Origin: Methanothrix harundinacea | GTDB lineage: Archaea > Halobacteriota > Methanosarcinia > Methanotrichales > Methanotrichaceae | Direction: 5' to 3' | Assembly: GCA_001509375.1 (NCBI GenBank) | Contig: LGFT01000001.1 | Span: 27,836 to 91,835 of the forward strand | DNA: 64,000 nucleotides | Shown: positions 25,566 through 33,527 of the stretch, piece after piece | How the letters are laid out: each line of letters opens with the position of its first letter | How positions within the stretch are numbered: the first letter of the stretch is position 1 | Notes under the pieces: model-generated | Seen by the model: only the letters and a program-made list of their open reading frames with translations | Database searches by the model: none | What the model was told of the DNA's origin: nothing | Program-made: the position numbers and the translations under genes

Positions 25566-26796
25566 AGCTGCCGTCCAGGATCCTCCTCTTCAGATCTTCT
25601 GCGAGCTTCTCGGCTCTGAGGCGGTCGGATTGCCGGACCACGATCGGAACCTCGCGGCCGCCAAAATGGAGGGATCCGAGATGGGCCCTGAAGACATCCC
25701 CGATGCAGGCAGAGGAGCAGAGGCCGCAGTTGAAGCACCTCTCCCGGTCAAGGGTCGGCTTCCAGTCCCGAAAGCCTATGGCCCCAGTCGGGCAGATCGA
25801 CTCTGGGATGCACTGGGTGCACCTCTTGCAGGTGTCGGGGCTGAAGCTGACCTCCAAGTCGACATCCTCCCAGACGTCGCCATAGGTGGCCTTTCCTATC
25901 TCCCTCCTTTTCGCCACGTCCATAACCGGGAGGGGGATCGACCGATCGGGGGCGGCGATGCTCTCCAGAATTAGATCGCTCAAAACGGGGATCGGCACCG
26001 CCCAGGAGGTGACGCACTCGGGGCCGCAGGGGGTAACGAAGCCTCCCATATACTCGGGTTCCATCTTGTACATGTCGGCGAAGCCCGACAGGTTCGGCCT
26101 CTCTGGGGAGCTCCGGGTCCCCTCGCCCAGAACAAAACCCTCGGCCCCGTTTAAGAGGATCCTCGTCCCGACGCCGATCGCCTCCAGGAATGGATCGTTC
26201 TGGACCGGGTTCAGATGGCCGCACCCAGAGACGGAGGCCCCGTTACAGCAGGGGTCAAAGAGGGCGGCGTGAAAGATGGTGGCTACCCTCTCGTCGCTGG
26301 GATTAACGAAGGCGGAGTAGTTCTTAAAAGAGTGGCGGGTGCCGAAGAGCCTTGCCTGAAGCATCTCGGAAAGGGCCACATCAACCCTGAAGACATCACC
26401 GGCATCGGTCTCGACCTCGACCTTGACCTCTTTCCCCTCGGCGAGATCCCGGAAGAGATGGCCTCCACCGTATCTGGGATCTCTGCTGTGAGCCGTCCCA
26501 AAGACCATCAGATCGATGATCCCCAGCCGCTCGTTGGGGCAGGGGCCGACCTCGGCTGGAATGCCGTTGAGCCAAGCTCTTTTCGCCCGAAGGAAGGATC
26601 CCGGCGGCGCCACTGAAAAGGAGAGGACCGCGTAAGTTCCGCTCATCACCGCCCGGGTGGCACATGTCACCACATCCACGTCCTCCAGGGTCTGCCTCTC
26701 GCCATCTTCCAGGATCTTCCGCACCTCCTGAGCTGAAAGGACGACCGCCTCGCCCCGGTCCACCTTCGCCCTAATATCAGAGAATGAACGCTCCAT
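25528..26796 (-). CDS. Methanogenesis marker 16 metalloprotein (DUF39 plus ferredoxin domain)
   Basis: 422 residues. The DUF39 part shows a VVTCATRAVMSGTY segment near residue 43, a CNGASVSGCGHLNP segment near 184 and FVTPCGPECVTSW near 249; the C-terminal part has two [4Fe-4S] sites (CKRCTQCIPESICP, CFNCGLCSSAC). DUF39 relatives insert sulphur into aldehydes (aspartate semialdehyde to homocysteine), and published work that I recall links the marker 16 protein to converting sulfoacetaldehyde to coenzyme M. Its position next to comDE fits that step. Confidence 0.88.
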   Translation of the reverse strand: MERSFSDIRAKVDRGEAVVLSAQEVRKILEDGERQTLEDVDVVTCATRAVMSGTYAVLSFSVAPPGSFLRAKRAWLNGIPAEVGPCPNERLGIIDLMVFGTAHSRDPRYGGGHLFRDLAEGKEVKVEVETDAGDVFRVDVALSEMLQARLFGTRHSFKNYSAFVNPSDERVATIFHAALFDPCCNGASVSGCGHLNPVQNDPFLEAIGVGTRILLNGAEGFVLGEGTRSSPERPNLSGFADMYKMEPEYMGGFVTPCGPECVTSWAVPIPVLSDLILESIAAPDRSIPLPVMDVAKRREIGKATYGDVWEDVDLEVSFSPDTCKRCTQCIPESICPTGAIGFRDWKPTLDRERCFNCGLCSSACIGDVFRAHLGSLHFGGREVPIVVRQSDRLRAEKLAEDLKRRILDGSFKMTEMVDRISP

Positions 26797-26812
26797 AACA
26801 CCTCCCTTAACT

Positions 26813-27499
26813 TCAGACCTTAATGAACTCCGCCACTACCCGCGACCTCACGTAATCCTCCCCTCTGATCCGAGTGAGTCGCAGATCCGTCCTGATCGAA
26901 ACCGGCCGGAAAATCCTGAACAATTCTAGCACCTCCCCCTCGGTGAAGTAGTGGGTCAATACTCCCCCACCCCGCCTGAAGGTCTCCGGCTCTACCTCTT
27001 CGCCCTTTCCCGCTCTCATGTCTTCGACCCCGAACTCCTGGAAAAAGAGGCTTGCTCCGGCCTTCAGGACCCGGGCCGCCTCCTTCGCAGCTCGGAGGCG
27101 ATCGATCTCGCGGAGGTGACCGATGACGTGGAAGGCGAAGATCGCATCGAAAAAGGCGTCTTGGAAGGGGAGGAGGACCGCGTCCGCTACCATTAAATCA
27201 ACTTTTGAGGGCGCGTCCGTCAGAGAGACCGCAATTTCCCTGCCGAGCCGCGTCGCCGAGGGCGAGATGTCCAGGGCCGCGATCCACCAGGGGCGTCTCA
27301 GCATCGCGGCCAGGGTCTTGCCGTTGCCGCAACCCAGCTCCAGGACCCTCGAGCCGGCCGGAAGGTGGGGGAGCTTCGGCGGCGCGCCCCTCCATATCCT
27401 CCCCTTCCCCCGATACTCCCGGTTCCAGGCGAGGAGATCCTCCTTTCTTTCACCCTCGTCCCCTCCTTCGGGGGGGAGGTTTGAGGGTACTATGGACAT
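26813..27499 (-). CDS. Class I SAM-dependent methyltransferase
   Basis: 228 residues. The SAM motif I is VLELGCGNGKT near residue 52, followed by ALDISPSA (motif post I), VADAVLLPF (motif II) and DAIFAFHVIGHL. The substrate cannot be read from the sequence. It lies 17 bp upstream of the marker 16 gene on the same strand, so the two are likely co-transcribed. Confidence 0.85.
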   Translation of the reverse strand: MSIVPSNLPPEGGDEGERKEDLLAWNREYRGKGRIWRGAPPKLPHLPAGSRVLELGCGNGKTLAAMLRRPWWIAALDISPSATRLGREIAVSLTDAPSKVDLMVADAVLLPFQDAFFDAIFAFHVIGHLREIDRLRAAKEAARVLKAGASLFFQEFGVEDMRAGKGEEVEPETFRRGGGVLTHYFTEGEVLELFRIFRPVSIRTDLRLTRIRGEDYVRSRVVAEFIKV

Positions 27500-27573
27500 G
27501 AGATCCAGATGGAGCTTCTGACACCAAAATCTTTACTATCCAATAGGATCTTATGGAGCGTTGGGTGTTTACC

Positions 27574-28566
27574 ATGAATAGAAGGAGTGGGGCAGCGAAG
27601 TTGCTTGCCATATTCTTTTGCCTGAGCTTCGCTCAGGCCGTCGGGAGCCCCGACGAGGATGATTATATCGATGAATCTTGGGAGAACTACCTGAACTACG
27701 GACTCGGGAGCTTCTACGACGGCTCCAGCTCGTCCACCACCTACAGCTTAAAAACGAGTTCGGGCTTCTCTTACTCTCAGTACCTGCAGTACTACTTCAC
27801 AGAGGGAGAGGTCCCGCCTCGAGAGGAGGGGCCTGTCAGCTTCACGATTACGGGAAACGAGCCCTCGGTACTCAGCTTCGGCTGGCAGACGGTGCCGTAT
27901 TCCGAGTACACCTCCTCGAAGATCTACGCTGGATCTAACTCTCTCTGGATCGAGGGCGAGACGGCTTGGGCGAGTTACGCGGCATGTCCTGCAGGAACGT
28001 GGCTTCAGCTGATCACGGCGATCCCCACGGGGGGCTTGGCCAGCTTCTACGAGATATCCCCCTCGGGCAGCACAAAAATCTCCACGTACAGCCTCGGAAC
28101 CTACAATCGGATGAGCTTCTACGCCGCAGAGCAGGGACGGTACGCATTATTCTTCGTTTCTAACAACCAGCCGAGCAACGTCGTCATCATCGACGTGGGC
28201 GCAGAATGGACCCCGGACATGATCCCGACCCCCACAGTTCCTCCGCGAAAGACAACGCCTTCGACCCCGACGCCAGCGCCCACCCCCACGGTGACCCACG
28301 GTGACGTCAGCGTCACCCTCGAGTCCAAGAACATGAGGGGCTACGACGTATACGTCGACGATAAATACGTCGGCACCGAGGGTCAGGGAGGTGACGCCCT
28401 CGACGGGATCTACAAGCTCAAGGTCGTGGGCGACCAGTGGCATACGGTTAAGGTCTGGGACGGCGAGTGGTTCTACGGAAAGCCCAAGTACTATGAGCGG
28501 CGCGGCACCTATGTCCTGAAGTTCGAGCCCGCAACCACCCTCTACGTCTATGGGGGGATGAGGTAG
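27574..28566 (+). CDS. Secreted protein with PEGA-like C-terminal beta domain
   Basis: 330 residues: signal peptide (KLLAIFFCLSFAQA), a Ser/Tyr/Gly-rich N-terminal domain of about 180 residues, a Pro/Thr linker (TPSTPTPAPTPTVTH) and a C-terminal beta-rich domain of about 90 residues (YDVYVDDKYVGTEG) like PEGA-type surface domains. ATG 27574 has GGGTG 7 bp upstream; ATG 27553 is an alternative. Probably anchored or exposed outside the cell. Confidence 0.7.
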   Translation: MNRRSGAAKLLAIFFCLSFAQAVGSPDEDDYIDESWENYLNYGLGSFYDGSSSSTTYSLKTSSGFSYSQYLQYYFTEGEVPPREEGPVSFTITGNEPSVLSFGWQTVPYSEYTSSKIYAGSNSLWIEGETAWASYAACPAGTWLQLITAIPTGGLASFYEISPSGSTKISTYSLGTYNRMSFYAAEQGRYALFFVSNNQPSNVVIIDVGAEWTPDMIPTPTVPPRKTTPSTPTPAPTPTVTHGDVSVTLESKNMRGYDVYVDDKYVGTEGQGGDALDGIYKLKVVGDQWHTVKVWDGEWFYGKPKYYERRGTYVLKFEPATTLYVYGGMR

Positions 28567-28606
28567 GTATTTAAAAACTTAGACCTTATTTTGCTCCTTA
28601 TCTCTC

Positions 28607-28640
28607 TTTTTTGGGCTTTTCTCCTTTTTTTCCCGAAATC
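28607..28640 (+). terminator. Multiple T-runs after the PEGA-like gene
   Basis: Three T-runs (TTTTTT, TTTT, TTTTTTT) within 34 bp between two co-oriented genes resemble the oligo-T terminators of archaea. Confidence 0.45.
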
Positions 28641-28713
28641 AGAAGGATAGTAGCCCCCTTTTGCCTCCGATCCACCGTCACCGTCTTAAAGGATCAAAGA
28701 AGGGAAATACAGT

Positions 28714-29892
28714 ATGAAGGGACGGGGTCTGATCTTCTTATTCTTGGGAGCGCTGTTGTTCGCGTCCATCCCCGCCGCGGGATGGGTGAGCGGGACGGGA
28801 GTCGTCGACATCAGCAGATCTGTCGTGAACCGAATGGAGGGCTTCGAGTACTACAACGCCATGGCCGGCGACGGCAGCCTCGATATGGGCCTTGGGGCAA
28901 AAGACGTCTCTAAACCCGGAAACGAGCTTGGCACCAGAGCTATCAAGCTCTCCTACTCCGGAGACGTGCCACTGGTGGGGCAAAAGCGCGTCGAGAGTGG
29001 GTCGCTTTTCAGTGGAACCAAAACCTCCATAGAGGAGGCCTTCAGCGCCACAGAGATCGAGAAAGAACAGACCACCAGCATAGGCTCAGGAGACTCGCAG
29101 GTCGTGGGCACCAATACCAAGCTCAGCTTCAACGGCACCTACATGACAAGCTCCAATATGCACAAGCTCTTCTCCACAGACATCAGCTCTTATCAGAGGT
29201 ACACCGGAAATTTCGAGATCGATAAAGAGATCAGCTTCGGTGGGCTCGCAGACCGCAGACCCGAAATCGCCCTGATCGTCAGCCCTGAGGCGAGCTTTGC
29301 CGAGGTAGGGGCCTCAGTGACTCGGAATTACGAGGTCGCTAACTCCGGAAGGGTTCCAGTCCAGGGCCTCACCCTGATCGATTCGCGAGTCGGACTTGTG
29401 TCCCTGAGCAAGACGACCCTGAACCCGGGCGAGGTAGCCTCGGCCGTTGCCAGCTTCCCTGTCCTTTATGAAGACCTACCAGGCCCTCTTAACGATTCTA
29501 TCCGAGTCCATGGCGTCGATTTCCAGAGCAATCCGGCCGTGGCCTCAGCTTTTGCCACGATGAACCTGATAAGGCCCTGGGGTCTCAATCTGACGGTCAC
29601 AGCCACCTCCCCTTGCGCACAAGCCGGAGATGTAGTGACCTACATCTACACCATCGATAACATCGGCGATTTGGCGATAAGCGAGCTAAATTTGACAGAT
29701 TCGATCGGAAGCGGCATTATACCAATAAACATAACCCTCTCGCCTAAGGAGAGCATCGTCCTCACAGCAAACAGGACCTTCACCGAGACAGACCTTCCAG
29801 GTCCCTTGACCAACAGCGTCGCAGTCTTGGGGTTCAACTCCATGGGCGAGATGGTCGGAAGCTCAACAGAGTTAGTCCTTCCAACGTGCTGA
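28714..29892 (+). CDS. Secreted surface protein with two DUF11/CARDB-like repeats
   Basis: 392 residues: signal peptide (GLIFLFLGALLFASIPAAG), an N-terminal domain of about 170 residues ending GNFEIDKEISFGG, and two repeats of about 95 residues (starting near EIALIVSPEASFAEVG and GLNLTVTATSPCAQAG) with the xNxGxxxxxxLxLxD pattern of conserved-repeat DUF11 domains. The N-terminal domain matches the pattern of the small protein at 43121-43672, which ends GKFEVDKKLIF, so they look like one family. Confidence 0.75.
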   Translation: MKGRGLIFLFLGALLFASIPAAGWVSGTGVVDISRSVVNRMEGFEYYNAMAGDGSLDMGLGAKDVSKPGNELGTRAIKLSYSGDVPLVGQKRVESGSLFSGTKTSIEEAFSATEIEKEQTTSIGSGDSQVVGTNTKLSFNGTYMTSSNMHKLFSTDISSYQRYTGNFEIDKEISFGGLADRRPEIALIVSPEASFAEVGASVTRNYEVANSGRVPVQGLTLIDSRVGLVSLSKTTLNPGEVASAVASFPVLYEDLPGPLNDSIRVHGVDFQSNPAVASAFATMNLIRPWGLNLTVTATSPCAQAGDVVTYIYTIDNIGDLAISELNLTDSIGSGIIPINITLSPKESIVLTANRTFTETDLPGPLTNSVAVLGFNSMGEMVGSSTELVLPTC

Positions 29893-29926
29893 GAATGGGA
29901 CCGCCCACCATCGACCCATACGAATA

Positions 29927-31273
29927 TCACTCCGGGGTGCCGATTCTCTCCACGTAAGATCCCACGTTGAACTTCGACTCTGCTCCCCGACGGCTCATGT
30001 ACCTGACCTTCCCGAATATCTCTCTCTCACCCCAGGCCCGATCGTGAACTCCGCCGATGGACCAGGCGATCCCGGCGTAGCCGTTCGGGTCCCTCCCGTC
30101 CAGCTCGTACCGGTCGTTGAGATAAATGGCGATCTTCTGGGCCTCCTCCGGCGACTCCGTCCACTCCAGGATCTTCTTCGCCCAGTACATCCGCATGTAG
30201 CCGTGCATCTTCCCCCGGAGAACCATCTCCCTCTGGGCGGCGTTCCAGAGGTCGTCGTGAGTCTCGGCCCTTTCGAGCTCCTTTTGGTCGTAGAGATGCT
30301 CTCGCGGGTCGCTGCGATGGTCGTTCAGAGACTTCTTCGCCCAGTCGGGGAACGCCTCAAAGGAGTCGTATCCAGGGTTGTAGTAGCAGAAGTTGTCTGA
30401 GAGCTCCCTTCTCACCACCAGCTCCTCCAGGAAGGCGGCCTTCGATTTCGGGTCGGCGTCGGCTCGGACCGCCTCCAGAGCGATCCTCGCGGCCGAGATC
30501 ATGCCGAAGTGGAGGTAAGGCGAGAGATTCGACTGGCCATCTCGGTTTGGATCATTCCTATCTCGGTCATACGAGGAGAGCTTCTCATTCAGGAACCTTT
30601 GCAGAGCCTCTCTGGCTGCGGCCGCCCCGGGGAAGATCCAATTCACCTCGGGAACGGTGCGGTCGACATCCAGATCCCGCCAGATCCGGTCCCAGTCCAC
30701 CCTACCGCCGAGGTCCCAGGGATGGGGATGGACCTTGAGGGAGGGAAACTCCTCACAGAAGAGAGGGAGCAATCTTTTTATCTTCTGCCGGAAGGTCCGG
30801 GCTGAGTACTCCTGCTTCGGCGAAGCCCGCCAGCTGGGAACTATGTTGTGGGCGTCCACCTCATAGACGGGGACCGCGAGCCTCTGGATGACCCTCTCGT
30901 TCCAGGACCTCTTCGTCGCGAGGGGCGAGAAGTCGGTGACGATGGCGCTGACGGATTGCTCTTCGGCGAAGTCTGAGACGGCTTCGCCCGGATCGCCTCG
31001 GAGGAGGGCGAAGGGAATTTTCTTCTCAGCGAGGGCCTCTTCGATCTCAACGAGGCTCCGGAGCATGAATCCGTACTGCCTCAAAGCGGCTCCGAGGAAA
31101 TCATCCGAGAGGGTGAAGATAACCCCAAGGGCCGATCCTCCGTTTATTGCCAGCTCCTGGGCGAAGGTGAGGGCCCAGTTATCCTCAGCCCTCTGATCTC
31201 TGCTCATCCAGTAGGCGACAGGTCCCCTCTTATGCCGGGCCTTTTTCAGGATCCTCGCTCGGTCTGAATTCAT
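29927..31273 (-). CDS. phrB: Class II CPD photolyase
   Basis: Light-driven repair of cyclobutane pyrimidine dimers. 448 residues. Class II features: AYWMSRDQRAEDNWAL near residue 20, FLEELVVRRELSDNF near 284, and a C-terminal MHGYMRMYWAKKILEW region with the FAD- and DNA-contacting Trp residues. Methanosarcinales carry this class rather than class I. The window also holds a pyrimidine-dimer glycosylase (56005). Confidence 0.95.
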   Translation of the reverse strand: MNSDRARILKKARHKRGPVAYWMSRDQRAEDNWALTFAQELAINGGSALGVIFTLSDDFLGAALRQYGFMLRSLVEIEEALAEKKIPFALLRGDPGEAVSDFAEEQSVSAIVTDFSPLATKRSWNERVIQRLAVPVYEVDAHNIVPSWRASPKQEYSARTFRQKIKRLLPLFCEEFPSLKVHPHPWDLGGRVDWDRIWRDLDVDRTVPEVNWIFPGAAAAREALQRFLNEKLSSYDRDRNDPNRDGQSNLSPYLHFGMISAARIALEAVRADADPKSKAAFLEELVVRRELSDNFCYYNPGYDSFEAFPDWAKKSLNDHRSDPREHLYDQKELERAETHDDLWNAAQREMVLRGKMHGYMRMYWAKKILEWTESPEEAQKIAIYLNDRYELDGRDPNGYAGIAWSIGGVHDRAWGEREIFGKVRYMSRRGAESKFNVGSYVERIGTPE

Positions 31274-31489
31274 GTCATCTCTCCATCGAAGAAGAACGGT
31301 TTTAATTTAGAGGTACAAACTTTTAAGAAGATGACGGTTCTAAAATGTCATCTCGGCTAATTTTACATCCACGGATGCTTGTCCCATGCGAGATGGCTGA
31401 GATGATCTTCCGAATCAGGGGACGGCGTGATGAATTTGGAGATCGCGTCCACCTCATTTAAATAAGAGCCCATCGGAAATAGAATATAA

Positions 31490-31497
31490 GGAGGTGA
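31490..31497 (+). promoter_or_regulatory. Consensus ribosome binding site of the zinc-ribbon gene
   Basis: GGAGGTGA, 8 bp before ATG 31506, is the full anti-16S complement and decides the start of this very short gene. A TATA-like ATTTAAATA at 31456-31464 lies upstream. Confidence 0.7.
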
Positions 31498-31505
31498 AAG
31501 TCCCC

Positions 31506-31661
31506 ATGTGTACTGTTGGAGGCGGACCGGATATAGGTGACGTTGAGTCCCTGGCGTCGAAGGGCTACATATGCCAGGACTGCGGAAACAAGTTCAAGGG
31601 CATGGGCCGAAGGCCTCGATGTCCTTCCTGCCAATCGAGGAACGTAAAGGCCTCAGAGTGA
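31506..31661 (+). CDS. Small zinc-ribbon protein
   Basis: 51 residues: a short N-terminus (MCTVGGGPDIGDVES) and one zinc ribbon with two Cys-x2-Cys pairs (CQDCGNKFKGM and CPSC). It resembles the rubredoxin-like or zinc-ribbon proteins that bind nucleic acid or proteins. The start is fixed by the strong ribosome site. It leads a four-gene co-directional cluster, 7 bp before the next gene. Confidence 0.8.
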   Translation: MCTVGGGPDIGDVESLASKGYICQDCGNKFKGMGRRPRCPSCQSRNVKASE

Positions 31662-31668
31662 TGAGAAG

Positions 31669-32124
31669 ATGAATATCCCCCTGGCAGACGACGAGATCGC
31701 CTATCTCTGCGGAAGGACCGGGACCATGGCTCTGGTCAAGACCCTCGGCCATTTTTTTTATCTCGAGACGGAGACCGAGGAGATCTCTCTCTTCACCGAT
31801 GAGGACGACCTTCTGGTGGCATCTACTTTCGAGGTCGGAGATGCGGCCAGAAGGGGGCTCGCTTGCACCCTCTACATGATTCGAGAGATGAACTCTCCCC
31901 TGATAGTCCTTCCCAAAGGCCATCCTGCCTCTCGAAGGCTTAGGACCGTCGTCTCAGTAGGGGATAAAACGAGGATAAAGTGCGACATCCAGGCCGGGAC
32001 CCACCCAGAACAAGACGTCCTCTGCGGGACGAAGGAGTTTGAAGGCGTCGAGGTCATCTCGATGCCCGGTGGCGCAGAGGTTAAAAAGTTCGCCGGTGAA
32101 GTACTGAAGGAGAAGCTGGTATGA
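31669..32124 (+). CDS. Conserved methanogen hypothetical protein
   Basis: 151 residues, soluble. An alternating beta/alpha pattern is visible (MALVKTLGHFFYLETE, SPLIVLPKGHPASRRLRTVVSVG, GVEVISMPGGAEVKKF). There are three cysteines (CGRTG near residue 15, CTLYM near 66, CDIQ near 105) and no obvious metal site. I do not recognise the family with certainty; position beside DUF2098 and DUF2117 suggests a methanogen-specific module. Confidence 0.75.
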   Translation: MNIPLADDEIAYLCGRTGTMALVKTLGHFFYLETETEEISLFTDEDDLLVASTFEVGDAARRGLACTLYMIREMNSPLIVLPKGHPASRRLRTVVSVGDKTRIKCDIQAGTHPEQDVLCGTKEFEGVEVISMPGGAEVKKFAGEVLKEKLV

Positions 32125-32138
32125 GGTGATCGAGGACT

Positions 32139-32423
32139 ATGTCTGAGGAAATAAGCGAGGGGAGCATCGTCAGATACAGCGGAACCGGGACCGTGGGGAT
32201 CGTAAAGGTCCTCAAGACCGAAGAGGACGGAGAAGAATGGGCGCTCTTGGACTCGACGGGGCTCTACTATCATCTGAGCACTCTGCAGCCGATCGAGAGG
32301 TTGCCCGAGAGGAGGGAGATCGGCGCCAGGACTCTAGAAGAGATGGAAGAGAGGATGGTGGCGGAAGAGGAGAGGATGAGATCGGTGAAGATGGAAGATG
32401 AGAGCGTCGAAAGTGGCGGATAA
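32139..32423 (+). CDS. DUF2098 family protein
   Basis: 94 residues. The N-terminal half is a small beta-barrel-like domain (GSIVRYSGTGTVGIVKVLK, EWALLDSTGLYYHLSTL) typical of DUF2098, a methanogen family of unknown role; the C-terminal half is a charged helix rich in Glu, Met and Arg. The gene overlaps the DUF2117 gene by 26 bp, which implies close translational coupling. Confidence 0.85.
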   Translation: MSEEISEGSIVRYSGTGTVGIVKVLKTEEDGEEWALLDSTGLYYHLSTLQPIERLPERREIGARTLEEMEERMVAEEERMRSVKMEDESVESGG

Positions 32424-33492
32424 GGTAGGGGTCGTAGTCCACGGCCCCGAGGTCGTCGACTCGGGATCTGCCAAGAGGGCCCTGGCGCTTCTCGAGAGGA
32501 TGGGGCCCGTCACCGCCGTCCTCGGGGGAACGATGGGCAGGGTTGCGGTCATCGATGCCGCCCTGGAGGACCGGATCGATACATCGAGGAGGGAGATGCC
32601 GAGCCGGTCTGTCCAGAGGCTTGAACCTTTAGTCGAGATTGTGATTATCTTGAACTATGCCAAGACGATAGAGACGGGCCTCGTCTTCGGCGCTATGGTG
32701 GCCGAGAGGGCAAAGCCCAAAAAACCCCTGTTGCTCGCAGATTTCGCAGGGGGCTTCTTGACCGTCCTCGCGGGAGAGGCGGCCTCCCTCACCGAAAAAA
32801 TTGCCGAGATTCTGGATCTGGAGCTTTTGGACGCCCCAGAGTTTTTGCCCGGGACGAAGTCATCGGGAAGGATCACCAGAAGGAAGATTTTTGGGGCCAT
32901 CCCCGGTGAGAACATATCCGTCAACGGTACCGTCGTCGCGAAGGCCCTCGAGGAGACTGTGGAGATCACCGCCATCGACGGTAAAATCACAGAGATCGAT
33001 GGCGCAGAGGTGAAGCCCCACGGACTGGAGAAGCTCTCGTTCGTCGAACTCAAGGGGGCGATCCTCAGGTCCGGCGAGATTAGACGGACCGAGAGCGTCC
33101 CGAGGACGATCCGCAATCGCGGCCGAAATGCTGTTCTGATAGATCATGACGCAGAAGGCGCCTTCGAGAAAGTGAGAGGCTCAAAGGTGGCGGTAACTGT
33201 GGGCGACGACACCACCGCCATCGCCGGAGAGATCCTCACGAGGCTTGAAACCCCCCTCGTCGGGGTCGTAGACGGCGACCTCGACCACCTCTGCTCCAGG
33301 ACGGCCACCCCCAAGGGAAGCGCTGTCATTGAGGTCCTTCCCGGCACCGACGACGTAATCGGCCGAAAGGTAAGAGAAGAGATCTTCGGAGGAGAATACC
33401 GAATTTCTATGAACGGACTCTCAATCGAAGATCTGATAGAACGGATAAAGAAGATCGCCGGGGAAGACCTCAAGTCGGTGCGGCGGTTCTGA
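32398..33492 (+). CDS. DUF2117 family protein
   Basis: 364 residues. N-terminal part has VGVVVHGPEVVDSG and AVLGGTMGRVAVIDAALE; later segments VVDGDLDHLC and VEVLPGTDDVIGRKV look like Toprim-like or P-loop-free alpha/beta strands with conserved Asp residues (TVGDDTTAIAGE). DUF2117 occurs in methanogens and is uncharacterised. It overlaps DUF2098 by 26 bp. Confidence 0.85.
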   Translation: MRASKVADKVGVVVHGPEVVDSGSAKRALALLERMGPVTAVLGGTMGRVAVIDAALEDRIDTSRREMPSRSVQRLEPLVEIVIILNYAKTIETGLVFGAMVAERAKPKKPLLLADFAGGFLTVLAGEAASLTEKIAEILDLELLDAPEFLPGTKSSGRITRRKIFGAIPGENISVNGTVVAKALEETVEITAIDGKITEIDGAEVKPHGLEKLSFVELKGAILRSGEIRRTESVPRTIRNRGRNAVLIDHDAEGAFEKVRGSKVAVTVGDDTTAIAGEILTRLETPLVGVVDGDLDHLCSRTATPKGSAVIEVLPGTDDVIGRKVREEIFGGEYRISMNGLSIEDLIERIKKIAGEDLKSVRRF

Positions 33493-33527
33493 ATTTGGCG
33501 GCAGAACTCTGATTCATCTGACCGCCA

